Shown here: positions 1 to 8,957 of the stretch, one piece after another | Layout: every line of letters starts with the position of its first letter | Position numbering within the stretch: the first letter of the stretch is position 1 | Notes under the pieces: generated by a model | Told to the model about the DNA's origin: nothing | What the model saw: the letters and a program-made list of their open reading frames with translations, nothing else | Database searches by the model: none | Program-made: the position numbers and the translations under genes | Source of the DNA: Gammaproteobacteria bacterium | Lineage (GTDB): Bacteria; Pseudomonadota; Gammaproteobacteria; Pseudomonadales; Pseudohongiellaceae | Assembly (NCBI GenBank): GCA_007571115.1 | Contig: RKSA01000052.1 | Location: forward strand, 1 to 32,883 | Direction: 5' to 3' | Length of the DNA: 32,883 nt

Positions 1-25
1 CTGAGAAAGGGAAGGGGGCGAGGGA

Positions 26-1447
26 GTGGCTGGCTACGAAGCGGATCTGCCATCGATCTTGCCGCCCTTGCTGGCAACTCTGCACGCGATCGCCTCAAGG
101 CAGGTTGTTCTTTCGCTGGGGATCGGCAGTCTCGCCTGATTCTGCCTCTTGCACGGTCTCGACCCCTTGCGCGGGCTGCCATTGGCGATCGATGGAGTGA
201 TCGGGGTGTTCAGCGACCCAGGCGATACCCGGGTGCTCGTGTTCACCCTGATCGTCGGCAGCCTGATCGCGACCATCGAGAGCCTGGGAGGAGTTCGCGG
301 CTTTGTCAGGCTGCTGGAAAACCGCGCCTGGGTCAACAATCCCCGGCGCGCCAAATGGCTTGCCTGGTTCGTCGGCATCGTCGTGTTCATCGAGTCGAAC
401 CTCACCTTGCTCGTGGCGGGGTCGATCGCTCGCCCGCTGTTCGATCACTACCGCATCGCGCGGGAGAAACTCGCCTACATCATCGACTCGACTTCGGCGC
501 CCGTCTGCATCCTGATTCCGCTCAATGCCTGGGGCGCCATCGTGCTCGGGCTGCTCGCCTCTGCGACGATCGACAATCCCGTCGAGGTCTTCATCAGTGC
601 GATTCCGTTCAATTTCTACCCGCTGCTGGCGATCGCGTTCTGTGCCTTCGCCATCTGGCGTGGCCTCGATCTTGGCCCGATGAAAGCCGCAGAGCAGCGC
701 ACCGCAGGAGGCGAGCCGCTCTGGCCCAAGGCGACGCCAATGCTCGACCCGGCAACGCTCGCAACGACTGAAACGAGCAATGAAGCCGACCGGGCGCGCT
801 ACATGATCGTGCCGATCGCCGTCATGGTCGTCGCCATGCCCAGCTTCCTCTACCTCACCGGTGGCGGCGACATCACCGCAGGCTCGGGCTCGACCTCGGT
901 GCTTTGGGCGGTATTGCTCGCGGTGGCGTGCTGCTGGCTGCTCGCGCTCGTCGGTCGCCGTGCCGGAATCGAGGAATTGATGCGGACCTTCCTGCGCGGG
1001 GCAGGGGGGATGTTGCCGGTTTCGCTGATCCTGCTGTTCGCCCTCGCCCTGGGCGATGTCGCCAAGGCCCTTGGCACGGGAAGCTATGTGGCGCAGCTTG
1101 CCAGCGACACGATTCCCTCGTCGCTGCTGCTGCCGCTGCTGTTCGTGCTTTCCGCCTTCATCGCCTTTTCGATCGGCTCGAGCTGGGGAACGTTTGCCAT
1201 CATGATCCCGCTGGCGATGCAAATCGCGCTCGCCCTCGGGCTCGGGCCGGCGTATTTCCTCGCTGCGGTGCTATCGGGAGCGGTGTTCGGCGACCATGCA
1301 TCGCCGATCAGCGACACGACCGTCGTTGCCTCGATGGCCTCGGCCACCGACCATATCGACCATGTCCGCACCCAGCTTCCCTATGCCCTGATCTGCGCAG
1401 CGCTGGCGAGCCTCGCCTTCCTGCTGCTCGGCCTGCTGGCTTTCTGA
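26..1447 (+). pseudogene. NhaC-family Na+/H+ antiporter; full-length frame interrupted by an in-frame TGA at 137-139 (ORF track lists 149..1447 from a TTG)
   Basis: Frame-2 translation VAGYEADLPSILPPLLATLHAIASRQVVLSLGIGSLA*FCLLHGLDPLRGLPLAIDG... then FIESNLTLLVAGSIARPLFDHYRI..LAYIIDSTSAPVCILIPLNAWGA, typical of the NhaC family. GTG at 26 is preceded by the purine-rich gggggcgaggga. Family assignment is firm; pseudogene status is uncertain (could be sequencing error, readthrough or downstream start). Confidence 0.6.
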
Positions 1448-1451
1448 CGCC

Positions 1452-4022
1452 ATGTCGATTCAGTCTGTCAGCGACGATTACCGCAATCTCGTGGAGCTGA
1501 ACTACCAGCTCTACAACGGCCTGCTGCTCACCCTGCCCCTCGATGCGGTGCAGCAGACCGGAGTGGTGCTGCCATTGCTCGAAGAGGCGTGTCGGCAAGG
1601 ACTCGCGGCAGGAGTCGACCCCGAGCGGATTCTCACCGATTTCTTCGCCAACCAGCGCCCCGGCCTCGACGAGGAGCAGCAGCTCGCCTTTCTCTTCAAG
1701 GTCATTCAATACGTTGAACGGCAAATCGTATTGGTCGATGCCCTCGAGGACGCAGCCTACGAAAAGATTCACGACACTGCGCGAAGATGCGACCTGCGCG
1801 ACCTTGCAGCCCGGGTCAGCGCTGACAATTTGCAAGACGAACTGCTCGCCTTGCTCGAACGCTTCCAGGCCCGGGTAACCCTGACCGCGCATCCGACGCA
1901 GTTCTACCCAGGCCCAGTGCTCGCGATCATCACCGACCTGACCGAGGCGATCCGCGCCCAGGACATCGGTCGTGCGCGCAATCTGCTGCAGCAGCTCGGC
2001 AACACGCCATTCTTCAACAAGCGCAAGCCGACCCCCCTCGACGAAGCCGTCAATCTTGGCTGGTACCTGGGGAATATCTTCTATCCGGCGATCGGTCGCA
2101 TTCATCGCCAACTCGCCGAACAGCTCGATTCCGGCTATCGGCCCAATCCGCACCTGCTCAGCATCGGCTTCTGGCCGGGGGGGGACCGCGACGGCAACCC
2201 CCTCGTGACTGCCGAGATCACCACCAAGGTCGCGGCGAAGCTGCGCGACCTGATCGTGGCGCGCTACCACAGGGATGTTCGCAAGCTGAAGCGCCGCCTC
2301 AGTTTTGCCGATGTCTACGAGCGCCTCGAAGAGATCGAGCATCGCTTGCATCGCGAACTCGTCAACGAGCTCGACATGGCCTATGCCTCGCCAGGGCAGT
2401 TGATCGCCGAACTCGAGCAGGTCCGCGCGCTCGTGGTCGAGCGCTACCAGTCGCTGTACCTGAACCTGCTCGATTCGTTCCTGCTCAAGGTCAGGACTTT
2501 CGGCTTCCATTTCGCCAGCCTCGACATCCGCCAGGACTCGCGAGTGCTCGCGGATTGCCTGAAGCGAGCGATCGTGAACAATCCCGAAGCCTTTCCCGAG
2601 AATTTCGCTTCGCTTGACGAGGCCGGACAAGTCGATTTCCTGCTGGGTTTCGATCAGGAGCTGTCCTGGGACGGAAGCGGCAGCGATGCCACCGCGCCAT
2701 TGCTCTCGGACACGATCGAGTCCCTCGCCCTGATGCGGCAGATCCAGCAAGGCAATGGCGAGCTTGCCTGCCATCGCTACATCATCAGCAATTGCCGGGG
2801 CGCTCTCGACGTCGCCACCCTGCTCGCATTGCTGCGCGGCACCGGCTGGAGCGAGCCTTCGGTCGACGTCGTGCCGCTGTTCGAAACGATCATCGATCTC
2901 GACCAGGCCGGCGCCTGCATGGCTGCGCTATACGCAAACCCCCGCTATCGCGAGCATGTGCGGCGGCGAGGCAGCAGCCAGACCGTGATGCTTGGCTTCT
3001 CCGACGGCACCAAGGATGGCGGCTATGTCACCGCGAACTGGTCGATTTTCAAGTCCAAGGAGGACATTACCCGGGTGTCGCGGCAGGCGGGGATCGAAGT
3101 GCATTTTTTTGATGGCCGCGGCGGTCCGCCGGCCCGGGGCGGTGGCAGCACCTACGAGTTCTACTCGGCGCTGGGCAAGGAGATCGAAAGCAACCAGATC
3201 CAGTTGACCGTGCAAGGCCAAACGATCAGCTCGCATTACGGCGCCAGGGAGGCTGCCGAGCACAATTTGCGGCAACTGCTCGCTGCGGGGCTGGAAAACA
3301 ACCTGTTCGACCGGCCTGAAAGGCAGCTCGATGCAGCGCAACGCGAACTGCTCGAGCAATTGTCACGGATCAGCTTCGAGCACTACCAGCGTTTCAAGTC
3401 GCACCCGGAGTTTCTGCCGTATCTCGAACAGATGAGCACGATGAGCTACTACAGCCAGTCGAACATCGCCAGCCGACCGCCGCGACGTGGCGGCGACCAG
3501 GCCGATTTCTCGAGTCTGCGAGCGATTCCCTTCGTCGGCGCCTGGGGGCAGCTCGGGCAGAACGTTCCAGGCTTCTATGGCCTCGGCGCGGCACTGCAGC
3601 AACTGGCCGGGGCAGGGCGCCTTGCCGACCTGCAGGCGCTCTACCGGGGCAGCCGCTTTTTCCGCGCGCTGATCGGCAACAGCATGCAGAGCATGAGCAA
3701 GGCCAATTTCCAGTTGACCGCGCATATGGCCGAGCACCCTCGCTTCGGCGCGTTCTGGCGGCAGATCCACGAGGAATTTCGCTCGAGCAGGGAAATGGTG
3801 CTGCGCGTTTCGGGGCAAAAGGCCTTGCTCGAGGACAATCCCGCGAGCCGCCGCAGCATCGAGCTGCGGCAGCGCATCGTCCTGCCGCTGCTGGTCATCC
3901 AGCAGTTCGCCTTCCTGCGGATCAACCGCGAGGGCCTTGCCGAGGCCGAACGCGAGCGCTACCGGAAAATGATCATCCGCTGCATGTTCGGCAACATCAA
4001 CGCCTCGCGCAATTCAGCCTGA
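1452..4022 (+). CDS. ppc: phosphoenolpyruvate carboxylase
   Basis: 856 aa; motifs LTAHPTQ, FHFASLDIRQDSR, MLGFSDGTKDGGYVTANW, FFDGRGGPPARGGG. Confidence 0.95.
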   Translation: MSIQSVSDDYRNLVELNYQLYNGLLLTLPLDAVQQTGVVLPLLEEACRQGLAAGVDPERILTDFFANQRPGLDEEQQLAFLFKVIQYVERQIVLVDALEDAAYEKIHDTARRCDLRDLAARVSADNLQDELLALLERFQARVTLTAHPTQFYPGPVLAIITDLTEAIRAQDIGRARNLLQQLGNTPFFNKRKPTPLDEAVNLGWYLGNIFYPAIGRIHRQLAEQLDSGYRPNPHLLSIGFWPGGDRDGNPLVTAEITTKVAAKLRDLIVARYHRDVRKLKRRLSFADVYERLEEIEHRLHRELVNELDMAYASPGQLIAELEQVRALVVERYQSLYLNLLDSFLLKVRTFGFHFASLDIRQDSRVLADCLKRAIVNNPEAFPENFASLDEAGQVDFLLGFDQELSWDGSGSDATAPLLSDTIESLALMRQIQQGNGELACHRYIISNCRGALDVATLLALLRGTGWSEPSVDVVPLFETIIDLDQAGACMAALYANPRYREHVRRRGSSQTVMLGFSDGTKDGGYVTANWSIFKSKEDITRVSRQAGIEVHFFDGRGGPPARGGGSTYEFYSALGKEIESNQIQLTVQGQTISSHYGAREAAEHNLRQLLAAGLENNLFDRPERQLDAAQRELLEQLSRISFEHYQRFKSHPEFLPYLEQMSTMSYYSQSNIASRPPRRGGDQADFSSLRAIPFVGAWGQLGQNVPGFYGLGAALQQLAGAGRLADLQALYRGSRFFRALIGNSMQSMSKANFQLTAHMAEHPRFGAFWRQIHEEFRSSREMVLRVSGQKALLEDNPASRRSIELRQRIVLPLLVIQQFAFLRINREGLAEAERERYRKMIIRCMFGNINASRNSA

Positions 4023-4039
4023 GGCGGTTCGGCCCGCCT
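4022..4039. terminator. possible bidirectional hairpin between convergent ppc and AbgT genes
   Basis: aggcgg-ttcggc-ccgcct: 6-bp stem, 6-nt loop, overlapping the ppc stop; no T-tract. Confidence 0.3.
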
Positions 4040-4043
4040 GGCC

Positions 4044-5618
4044 TCACGGCATGGTGAAGGAAACCGGAGCGGCCGGACCCAGCGGCAATCCCGCATAGAC
4101 CCAGAAAACCGTCAGCAGCAGGCCGGCGAGCAGCAGGAAGATCGAGTACGGCAGCATTGTCGCGACCAGGCTGCCAAGGCCGAACTCCTTTTGCCAGCGC
4201 TGGGCGAACACCAGCACGAGCGGGAAATACGGCATCAGCGGCGTGATGATGTTGGTCGCGCTGTCGCCGACGCGATACGCTGCGGTGCTCATCTCGGGAG
4301 AGATGCCGACAAGCATCAGCATCGGCACGAGTACGGGAGCGAGCAGCGCCCATTTCGCGCTCGCCGAGCCGATGAACAGGTTGAGCACGGCGCCAAAAAT
4401 GATGATCGAGGCCATGAGCAGGCTGTCGGGAAGGCTCGAGCTTTCCAGCACGGCAGCGCCGTGAATCGCGAAGATCAGCCCCAGGTTCGACCAGTTGAAC
4501 ATCGCCACGAAATGCGCTGCGGCGAAGGCGAGCACGAGGTAGTACGCCATGTCCCCCATGGCTGACTGCATCATCGCGATCAGGTCGCGATGGTTGCGGA
4601 TCGTTCCAGCCGCAGCGCCATAGGCCCAGCCGGCTGCGAGAAAGACGACGAAGAATGCCGCGACCAGCGACTGGAACAGCGGCGTGAAACGCCCTTCGGC
4701 GGGTGCCGATTCGTCGATCAGCGGCGTTCCGGGAGCGATGCAGAGGGCCACCCACAGGGCAACGACTGCGAGCACCGTCCAGCCGGCCCACTTCAGCCCT
4801 GCGCGCTCGCAATCGCTGATTCCGACATCGGGATCCTTGAGGATCGCGTTGGCGTCCTCGCCGCCGGCGCCGAGGGGAGTCAGGCGCGGCTCGATGACGC
4901 GGTCGGTGATGTACCAGATGACCGGCAGGAACAGCAAGGTCATGGCGATGATGAAATAGGCATTGCCGGCGATATTCGCGTCCCAGGCCGGCAGGATCGT
5001 CTCGGCAGCGGCTTCGGTGATGCCGAACAGCAGGGCGTCGAGCTGGCCAGGAAGCAGGTTCGCCGAAAAGCCTCCGGAAACGCCGGCGAAGGCTGCGGCG
5101 ATTCCGGCGATCGGGTGCCTCCCTGCAGCGGCGAAGATCACTCCCGCGAGGGGGATGAGCACCACGTATGCGGCGTCGGCGGCAAGATTGCCCAACATTC
5201 CGACCAGGGCCACCGCCGGAGTCAGCAGCAGCTTCGGCACATTGCTCACCGCAGCGCTCATGGCGGCGCCGAGCAGCCCGGAACGTTCGGCGACTCCTGC
5301 GCCGAGCATCACCACGAGCACGTAGCCGAGCGGGTGGAAGCCCGTGAAGGTCGCGGGCATGTCGACGAGCAGGTGGCGGATATTGTCGGCCGAGAGCAGG
5401 CTTTCGGCGCGAATCGCCAAGGCATTGCCAGCGGCGTCGACCTGGGTCGGATGCAAGGCGTACAGGCCCATCGCTGCAGCGACGACGCTGACCGCGATCA
5501 CCGCAGCGATGCAGTAGAGAAAGATCACTACCGGGTCGGGAAGCCGGTTGCCGCCACGCTCGATCCAGCCGAGAATGCCGCCGGCCCTGTCTGGCTTGCT
5601 GATGGAATCGGAAGTCAT
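4044..5618 (-). CDS. AbgT-family (p-aminobenzoyl-glutamate type) transporter
   Basis: Start MTSDSISKPDRAGGILGWIERGGNRLPDPVVIFLYCIA, preceded by aaagaggagaaa on the minus strand; LTPLMPYFPLVLVFAQRW near the C-terminus and overall hydrophobic AbgT-like pattern. Confidence 0.85.
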   Translation of the reverse strand: MTSDSISKPDRAGGILGWIERGGNRLPDPVVIFLYCIAAVIAVSVVAAAMGLYALHPTQVDAAGNALAIRAESLLSADNIRHLLVDMPATFTGFHPLGYVLVVMLGAGVAERSGLLGAAMSAAVSNVPKLLLTPAVALVGMLGNLAADAAYVVLIPLAGVIFAAAGRHPIAGIAAAFAGVSGGFSANLLPGQLDALLFGITEAAAETILPAWDANIAGNAYFIIAMTLLFLPVIWYITDRVIEPRLTPLGAGGEDANAILKDPDVGISDCERAGLKWAGWTVLAVVALWVALCIAPGTPLIDESAPAEGRFTPLFQSLVAAFFVVFLAAGWAYGAAAGTIRNHRDLIAMMQSAMGDMAYYLVLAFAAAHFVAMFNWSNLGLIFAIHGAAVLESSSLPDSLLMASIIIFGAVLNLFIGSASAKWALLAPVLVPMLMLVGISPEMSTAAYRVGDSATNIITPLMPYFPLVLVFAQRWQKEFGLGSLVATMLPYSIFLLLAGLLLTVFWVYAGLPLGPAAPVSFTMP

Positions 5619-5679
5619 TGGATATTTCTCCTCTTTGCCCTCTTTGTCTTCGCCTTCTTTGGCTTCATGACAGTTGCTT

Positions 5680-6855
5680 TCATGGATGGTTGATTTCGTG
5701 CAGAACGCGGCGCAACACCGCAAGCGCCTCGTCGATTTCCTCGCGCTCAACGTTCAGGGGCGGCAGCAGGCGGATGCTGTTGTTGCCGCCTTTCACGGCG
5801 AGCAGCCCCTCGCGGCGCAGGCGCGCGAGGAATTCGCCAGCATCGACCCTCAGGAAGACTCCGATCATCAGGCCGAGGCCGGAAACCTCGGTGATCGATC
5901 GCGGCCAGGCTTCCTGGAGAGCGCGAAGCTCGCCGATGAGCCGCTCGCCGTTGCTGCGAACCTGCTGCAGGAAGCCTTCCGTGCAAATCTCGCTGACCAC
6001 GGCATCGGCCACCGACATTGCCAGGGGATTGCCGCCAAAGGTGCTGCCGTGGGAGCCTGCGGTCATGGGCCGGGCAACGCTCTCCCGGCTCAGGCAGACG
6101 CCAACGGGGAAGCCGCCGCCAAGCCCCTTGGCCGAGGCGAGAAGATCGGGTTCGACGCCGAGCCGCTGATGCGCGTAGAAAGCGCCGCTGCGGCCAGCGC
6201 CGCATTGCACCTCGTCAAACATCAGCAGGATTCCGTGCTGCCGGCAAAGCTCCCGGACCTCGCCGAGGTAGCCGGGGTCGGCAGGGCGGATGCCTCCTTC
6301 GCCTTGCACCGGCTCGACGATCACTCCGGCGGTTCGCCCGCTGATCGCCGCTTGCAGCGCCTCTGCCGAGCCGAACTCGACCTGATCGAAGCCGCTGTCG
6401 CCATCGAGGAAGCCCTCGCAATGGACGGGGTTCGCCGCAGCGGCGATCGTTGCCAGGGTGCGGCCATGGAAGGCCTGGGTCAATGCGATGATCCGCTTGC
6501 GCTCGGGATCGCCATTGGCAAAATGGTAGCGGCGCATCATCTTGAAGCCGCATTCGACGGCCTCGGCGCCGGAATTGCAAAAAAAGGCGCGGTCGGCAAA
6601 GCACAGCTTGGTCAGTTTTTCCGCGAGCCGCTCTGCAGCGGGAATGCGGAACAGATTGGAAACGTGCCAGAGCTGCCGGGCCTGCCCGGTCAAGGCCTCG
6701 ACCAGGCGCGGATGGCAGTGGCCGAGGCTGTTGACGGCGATCCCCATGGCGAAATCGAGGTATTTCCGGCCAGCCTCGCAGTAGACGTGGCTGCCGGCGC
6801 CGTGGCTCAGGACGAGTTCCCGGGGGCCGTAGTTTTCCAGCAGTGCGTGACTCAT
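5680..6855 (-). CDS. argD: acetylornithine/succinyldiaminopimelate aminotransferase
   Basis: MSHALLENYGPRELVLSHGAGSHVYCEAGRKYLDFAMGIAVNSLGHCHP; EPVQGEGGI; LMFDEVQCGAGRSG; GSTFGGNPLA. Upstream-extended ORF (to 6918) considered less likely. Confidence 0.9.
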   Translation of the reverse strand: MSHALLENYGPRELVLSHGAGSHVYCEAGRKYLDFAMGIAVNSLGHCHPRLVEALTGQARQLWHVSNLFRIPAAERLAEKLTKLCFADRAFFCNSGAEAVECGFKMMRRYHFANGDPERKRIIALTQAFHGRTLATIAAAANPVHCEGFLDGDSGFDQVEFGSAEALQAAISGRTAGVIVEPVQGEGGIRPADPGYLGEVRELCRQHGILLMFDEVQCGAGRSGAFYAHQRLGVEPDLLASAKGLGGGFPVGVCLSRESVARPMTAGSHGSTFGGNPLAMSVADAVVSEICTEGFLQQVRSNGERLIGELRALQEAWPRSITEVSGLGLMIGVFLRVDAGEFLARLRREGLLAVKGGNNSIRLLPPLNVEREEIDEALAVLRRVLHEINHP

Positions 6856-6969
6856 GAAGGCGATGGCCCGAATTTTTGACAGTTTCGGCGGTTTCAGCCG
6901 CAGCGAGTGCGCTATCATGCGTCATCACGCCGATTGATTCAACGATTGATTGAACGATGGAGGTCGCCG

Positions 6970-7614
6970 ATGTTCGCCGCCAGGCAATTGCCCGGGCGTG
7001 AAGACGCCTTGCCGGATCGCTCCTGCTCGCTGGAAAATGCGCCGGGATTCGAACCCATGCACCACGTCCACGGTCGGCGCATCTGCGAGCCGATGCCCGA
7101 TGGCCTGGAGCGTGCCGTGTTCGGCATGGGCTGTTTCTGGGGAGCGGAGCGCCTGTTCTGGCGTCTTCCCGGCGTGTACAGCACTGCCGTCGGCTATGCC
7201 GGCGGGATCACCGCCAACCCTTCGTATCGCGATGTATGCAGTGGGCGCACCGGCCATGCCGAAGTCGTGCTCGTCTGGTTCGACCCTGAACAGATCTCCT
7301 ATCCGCGCCTGCTCGCTGCGTTCTGGGAGAACCACAATCCGACCCAGGGAATGCGCCAGGGCAATGACCAGGGCACGCAGTACCGCTCGGCGATCTATAC
7401 GCTCGATGCCGGCCAGGACGCTGCCGCCGGAGCCAGCGAGCAACGCTGCCAGAGCTTGCTCGAAGAGCGTGGTCTCGGGAAAATAACCACAGAGATCAAA
7501 ACACTGGAACAATTTTATTATGCAGAGGATTACCATCAGCAATACCTCTCCAAGAATCCTTCGGGGTATTGTGGCCTCGCCGGTGCGGGTATCTGCATGA
7601 CAGAGGCAGTCTAG
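6970..7614 (+). CDS. msrA: peptide-methionine (S)-S-oxide reductase
   Basis: [73 protein letters not shown]; start [18 protein letters not shown] with upstream ggagg. Confidence 0.95.
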   Translation: MFAARQLPGREDALPDRSCSLENAPGFEPMHHVHGRRICEPMPDGLERAVFGMGCFWGAERLFWRLPGVYSTAVGYAGGITANPSYRDVCSGRTGHAEVVLVWFDPEQISYPRLLAAFWENHNPTQGMRQGNDQGTQYRSAIYTLDAGQDAAAGASEQRCQSLLEERGLGKITTEIKTLEQFYYAEDYHQQYLSKNPSGYCGLAGAGICMTEAV

Positions 7615-7633
7615 TTTCAGGGAGTTCCTGATC

Positions 7634-8686
7634 GTGTCCGAAGCGGCTACCGGGGAAAACACCGACAAAACGGTGAGCAAGGAGACCGATGCAACGGCCT
7701 GCGGAACCGTCGCCCGGAAGGCCGATAGAGAGGCCGGCGGAAAGACTGGTAGAGAGACTGATAGAGGGATCGGCAGAGAGGCCGGCCGAAAGATCGAGAA
7801 GCAATCGAGCCGCCTCGTCGTGGCGATTTCTTCCCGGGCGCTGTTCGACCTTGCCGACAGCCACCGCATCTTCGAGGAGCAGGGCCTCGCTGCGTACCGG
7901 GAGCACCAGATCGCCGAAGAGAACGAGCCCCTGAAGCCCGGGGTCGCTTTCAACCTCGTCAACAAGCTGCTCAAGCTCAACGACGTGCTGGAAAAGCCGG
8001 CCGTCGAGGTCATCCTGCTGTCGCGCAACAGCGCCGACACGGGTCTGCGAATCTTTCACTCGATCCAGCACTACCAGTTGTCGATCAGCCGCGCCGCCTT
8101 CTGCAGCGGCAATAGCCCGTATCGCTACATTCCCGCTTTCGGCAGCCAGTTGTTTCTTTCCCTCGACGGCGCCGACGTCCGCCAGGCCCTCGAGCTTGGC
8201 GTCGCCGCAGCGACGATCATGCCGGCCCGGCACAGCAAGAAGGCTGACGACCATCTGAAGATCGCCTTCGACGGCGACGCCGTGCTGTTTTCCGACGCTG
8301 CGGAAAAGATCTACCAGGAAGAGGGGCTCGAGAGTTTCGCCAGAAAGGAGCGCAAATCAGCGCGGCAGCCCCTCGAAGGAGGCCCCTTCAAGCCGTTTCT
8401 GGCGGCCTTGCAGCAGATCCAGATGGCTTTTGCCGATGGCGAGGCGCCGATCAGCACCTGCCTCATCACGGCGCGCTCGGCGCCGGCCCACGAGCGGGTC
8501 GTGCGCACTTTGCGCGCCTGGAACATCCGCATCGACGAATCGCTGTTTCTCGGCGGAATGACCAAGGCGCCGTTCCTGCAGGCCTTCGAGGCCGACATCT
8601 ATTTCGACGATCACCGCGAATACTGCGATTCGGCGAGCGACCTCGTCGCCACCGGCCACGTTCCCCACGGCGTGCTCAATCCCTGA
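7634..8686 (+). CDS. 5'-nucleotidase (NT5C1-like family) with low-complexity N-terminal extension
   Basis: LVVAISSRALFDLADSHRIFEEQGLAAYREHQIAEENEPLKPGVAFNLVNKLLKLN...EVILLSRNSADTGLRIFHSIQHYQLSISRAAFCSG; GTG start. Confidence 0.8.
   Translation: MSEAATGENTDKTVSKETDATACGTVARKADREAGGKTGRETDRGIGREAGRKIEKQSSRLVVAISSRALFDLADSHRIFEEQGLAAYREHQIAEENEPLKPGVAFNLVNKLLKLNDVLEKPAVEVILLSRNSADTGLRIFHSIQHYQLSISRAAFCSGNSPYRYIPAFGSQLFLSLDGADVRQALELGVAAATIMPARHSKKADDHLKIAFDGDAVLFSDAAEKIYQEEGLESFARKERKSARQPLEGGPFKPFLAALQQIQMAFADGEAPISTCLITARSAPAHERVVRTLRAWNIRIDESLFLGGMTKAPFLQAFEADIYFDDHREYCDSASDLVATGHVPHGVLNP
7721..7804 (+). repeat. in-frame degenerate 12-nt tandem repeat (ADRE-AGGK-TGRE-TDRG-IGRE-AGRK-IEKQ)
   Basis: Units gccgatagag ag / gccggcggaaag / actggtagagag / actgatagaggg / atcggcagagag / gccggccgaaag, then a degenerate seventh. 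Confidence 0.75.
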
Positions 8687-8775
8687 CGCGAATCCGCGCT
8701 TGACAGCGTGAGGGGCCAAGCGGGGGAGCGCCCCCTTCAAAGCCCGGAATATCTTCCACGAAAAACGATTTGCGT

Positions 8776-8804
8776 TTGACAGCGCGGGAGGCCGAACCTA
8801 GAAT
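8776..8804 (+). promoter_or_regulatory. sigma70-type promoter of tRNA-Ala
   Basis: TTGACA (8776-8781), 17-nt spacer, TAGAAT (8799-8804), GC-rich cgccg discriminator, tRNA starts at 8822. Confidence 0.8.
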
Positions 8805-8821
8805 CGCCGTTCGCCTGCGAT

Positions 8822-8897
8822 GGGGCCTTAGCTCAGATGGGAGAGCGCAACGCTGGCAGCGTTGAGGTCACCGGTTCGATCCCGGTAGGCTCCACCA
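8822..8897 (+). tRNA. tRNA-Ala, anticodon GGC, CCA encoded
   Basis: GGGGCCT acceptor pairs with AGGCTCC; anticodon arm CAACG-CTGGCAG-CGTTG; T-loop GGTTCGATCCC; CCA end; 76 nt. Confidence 0.97.
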
Positions 8898-8907
8898 GTC
8901 GGCGAGT

Positions 8908-8926
8908 CGGCCTTGTCCGGCCGGTT
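8908..8926 (+). terminator. possible tRNA terminator hairpin
   Basis: CGGCC-ttgtcc-GGCCG followed by GTTT. Confidence 0.3.
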
Positions 8927-8957
8927 TCCAGCGCATGGCGTGATCGACTGCAACGAT

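Noticed and set aside
137-139. TGA as a selenocysteine codon
   Set aside because: NhaC-family antiporters are not known selenoproteins and no bacterial SECIS-like hairpin was evident immediately downstream; nonsense mutation, error or an alternative start is simpler.
8722-8735. ggggg-agcg-ccccc hairpin after the 5'-nucleotidase as a terminator
   Set aside because: Short stem and only TT following; too weak to call as a feature.
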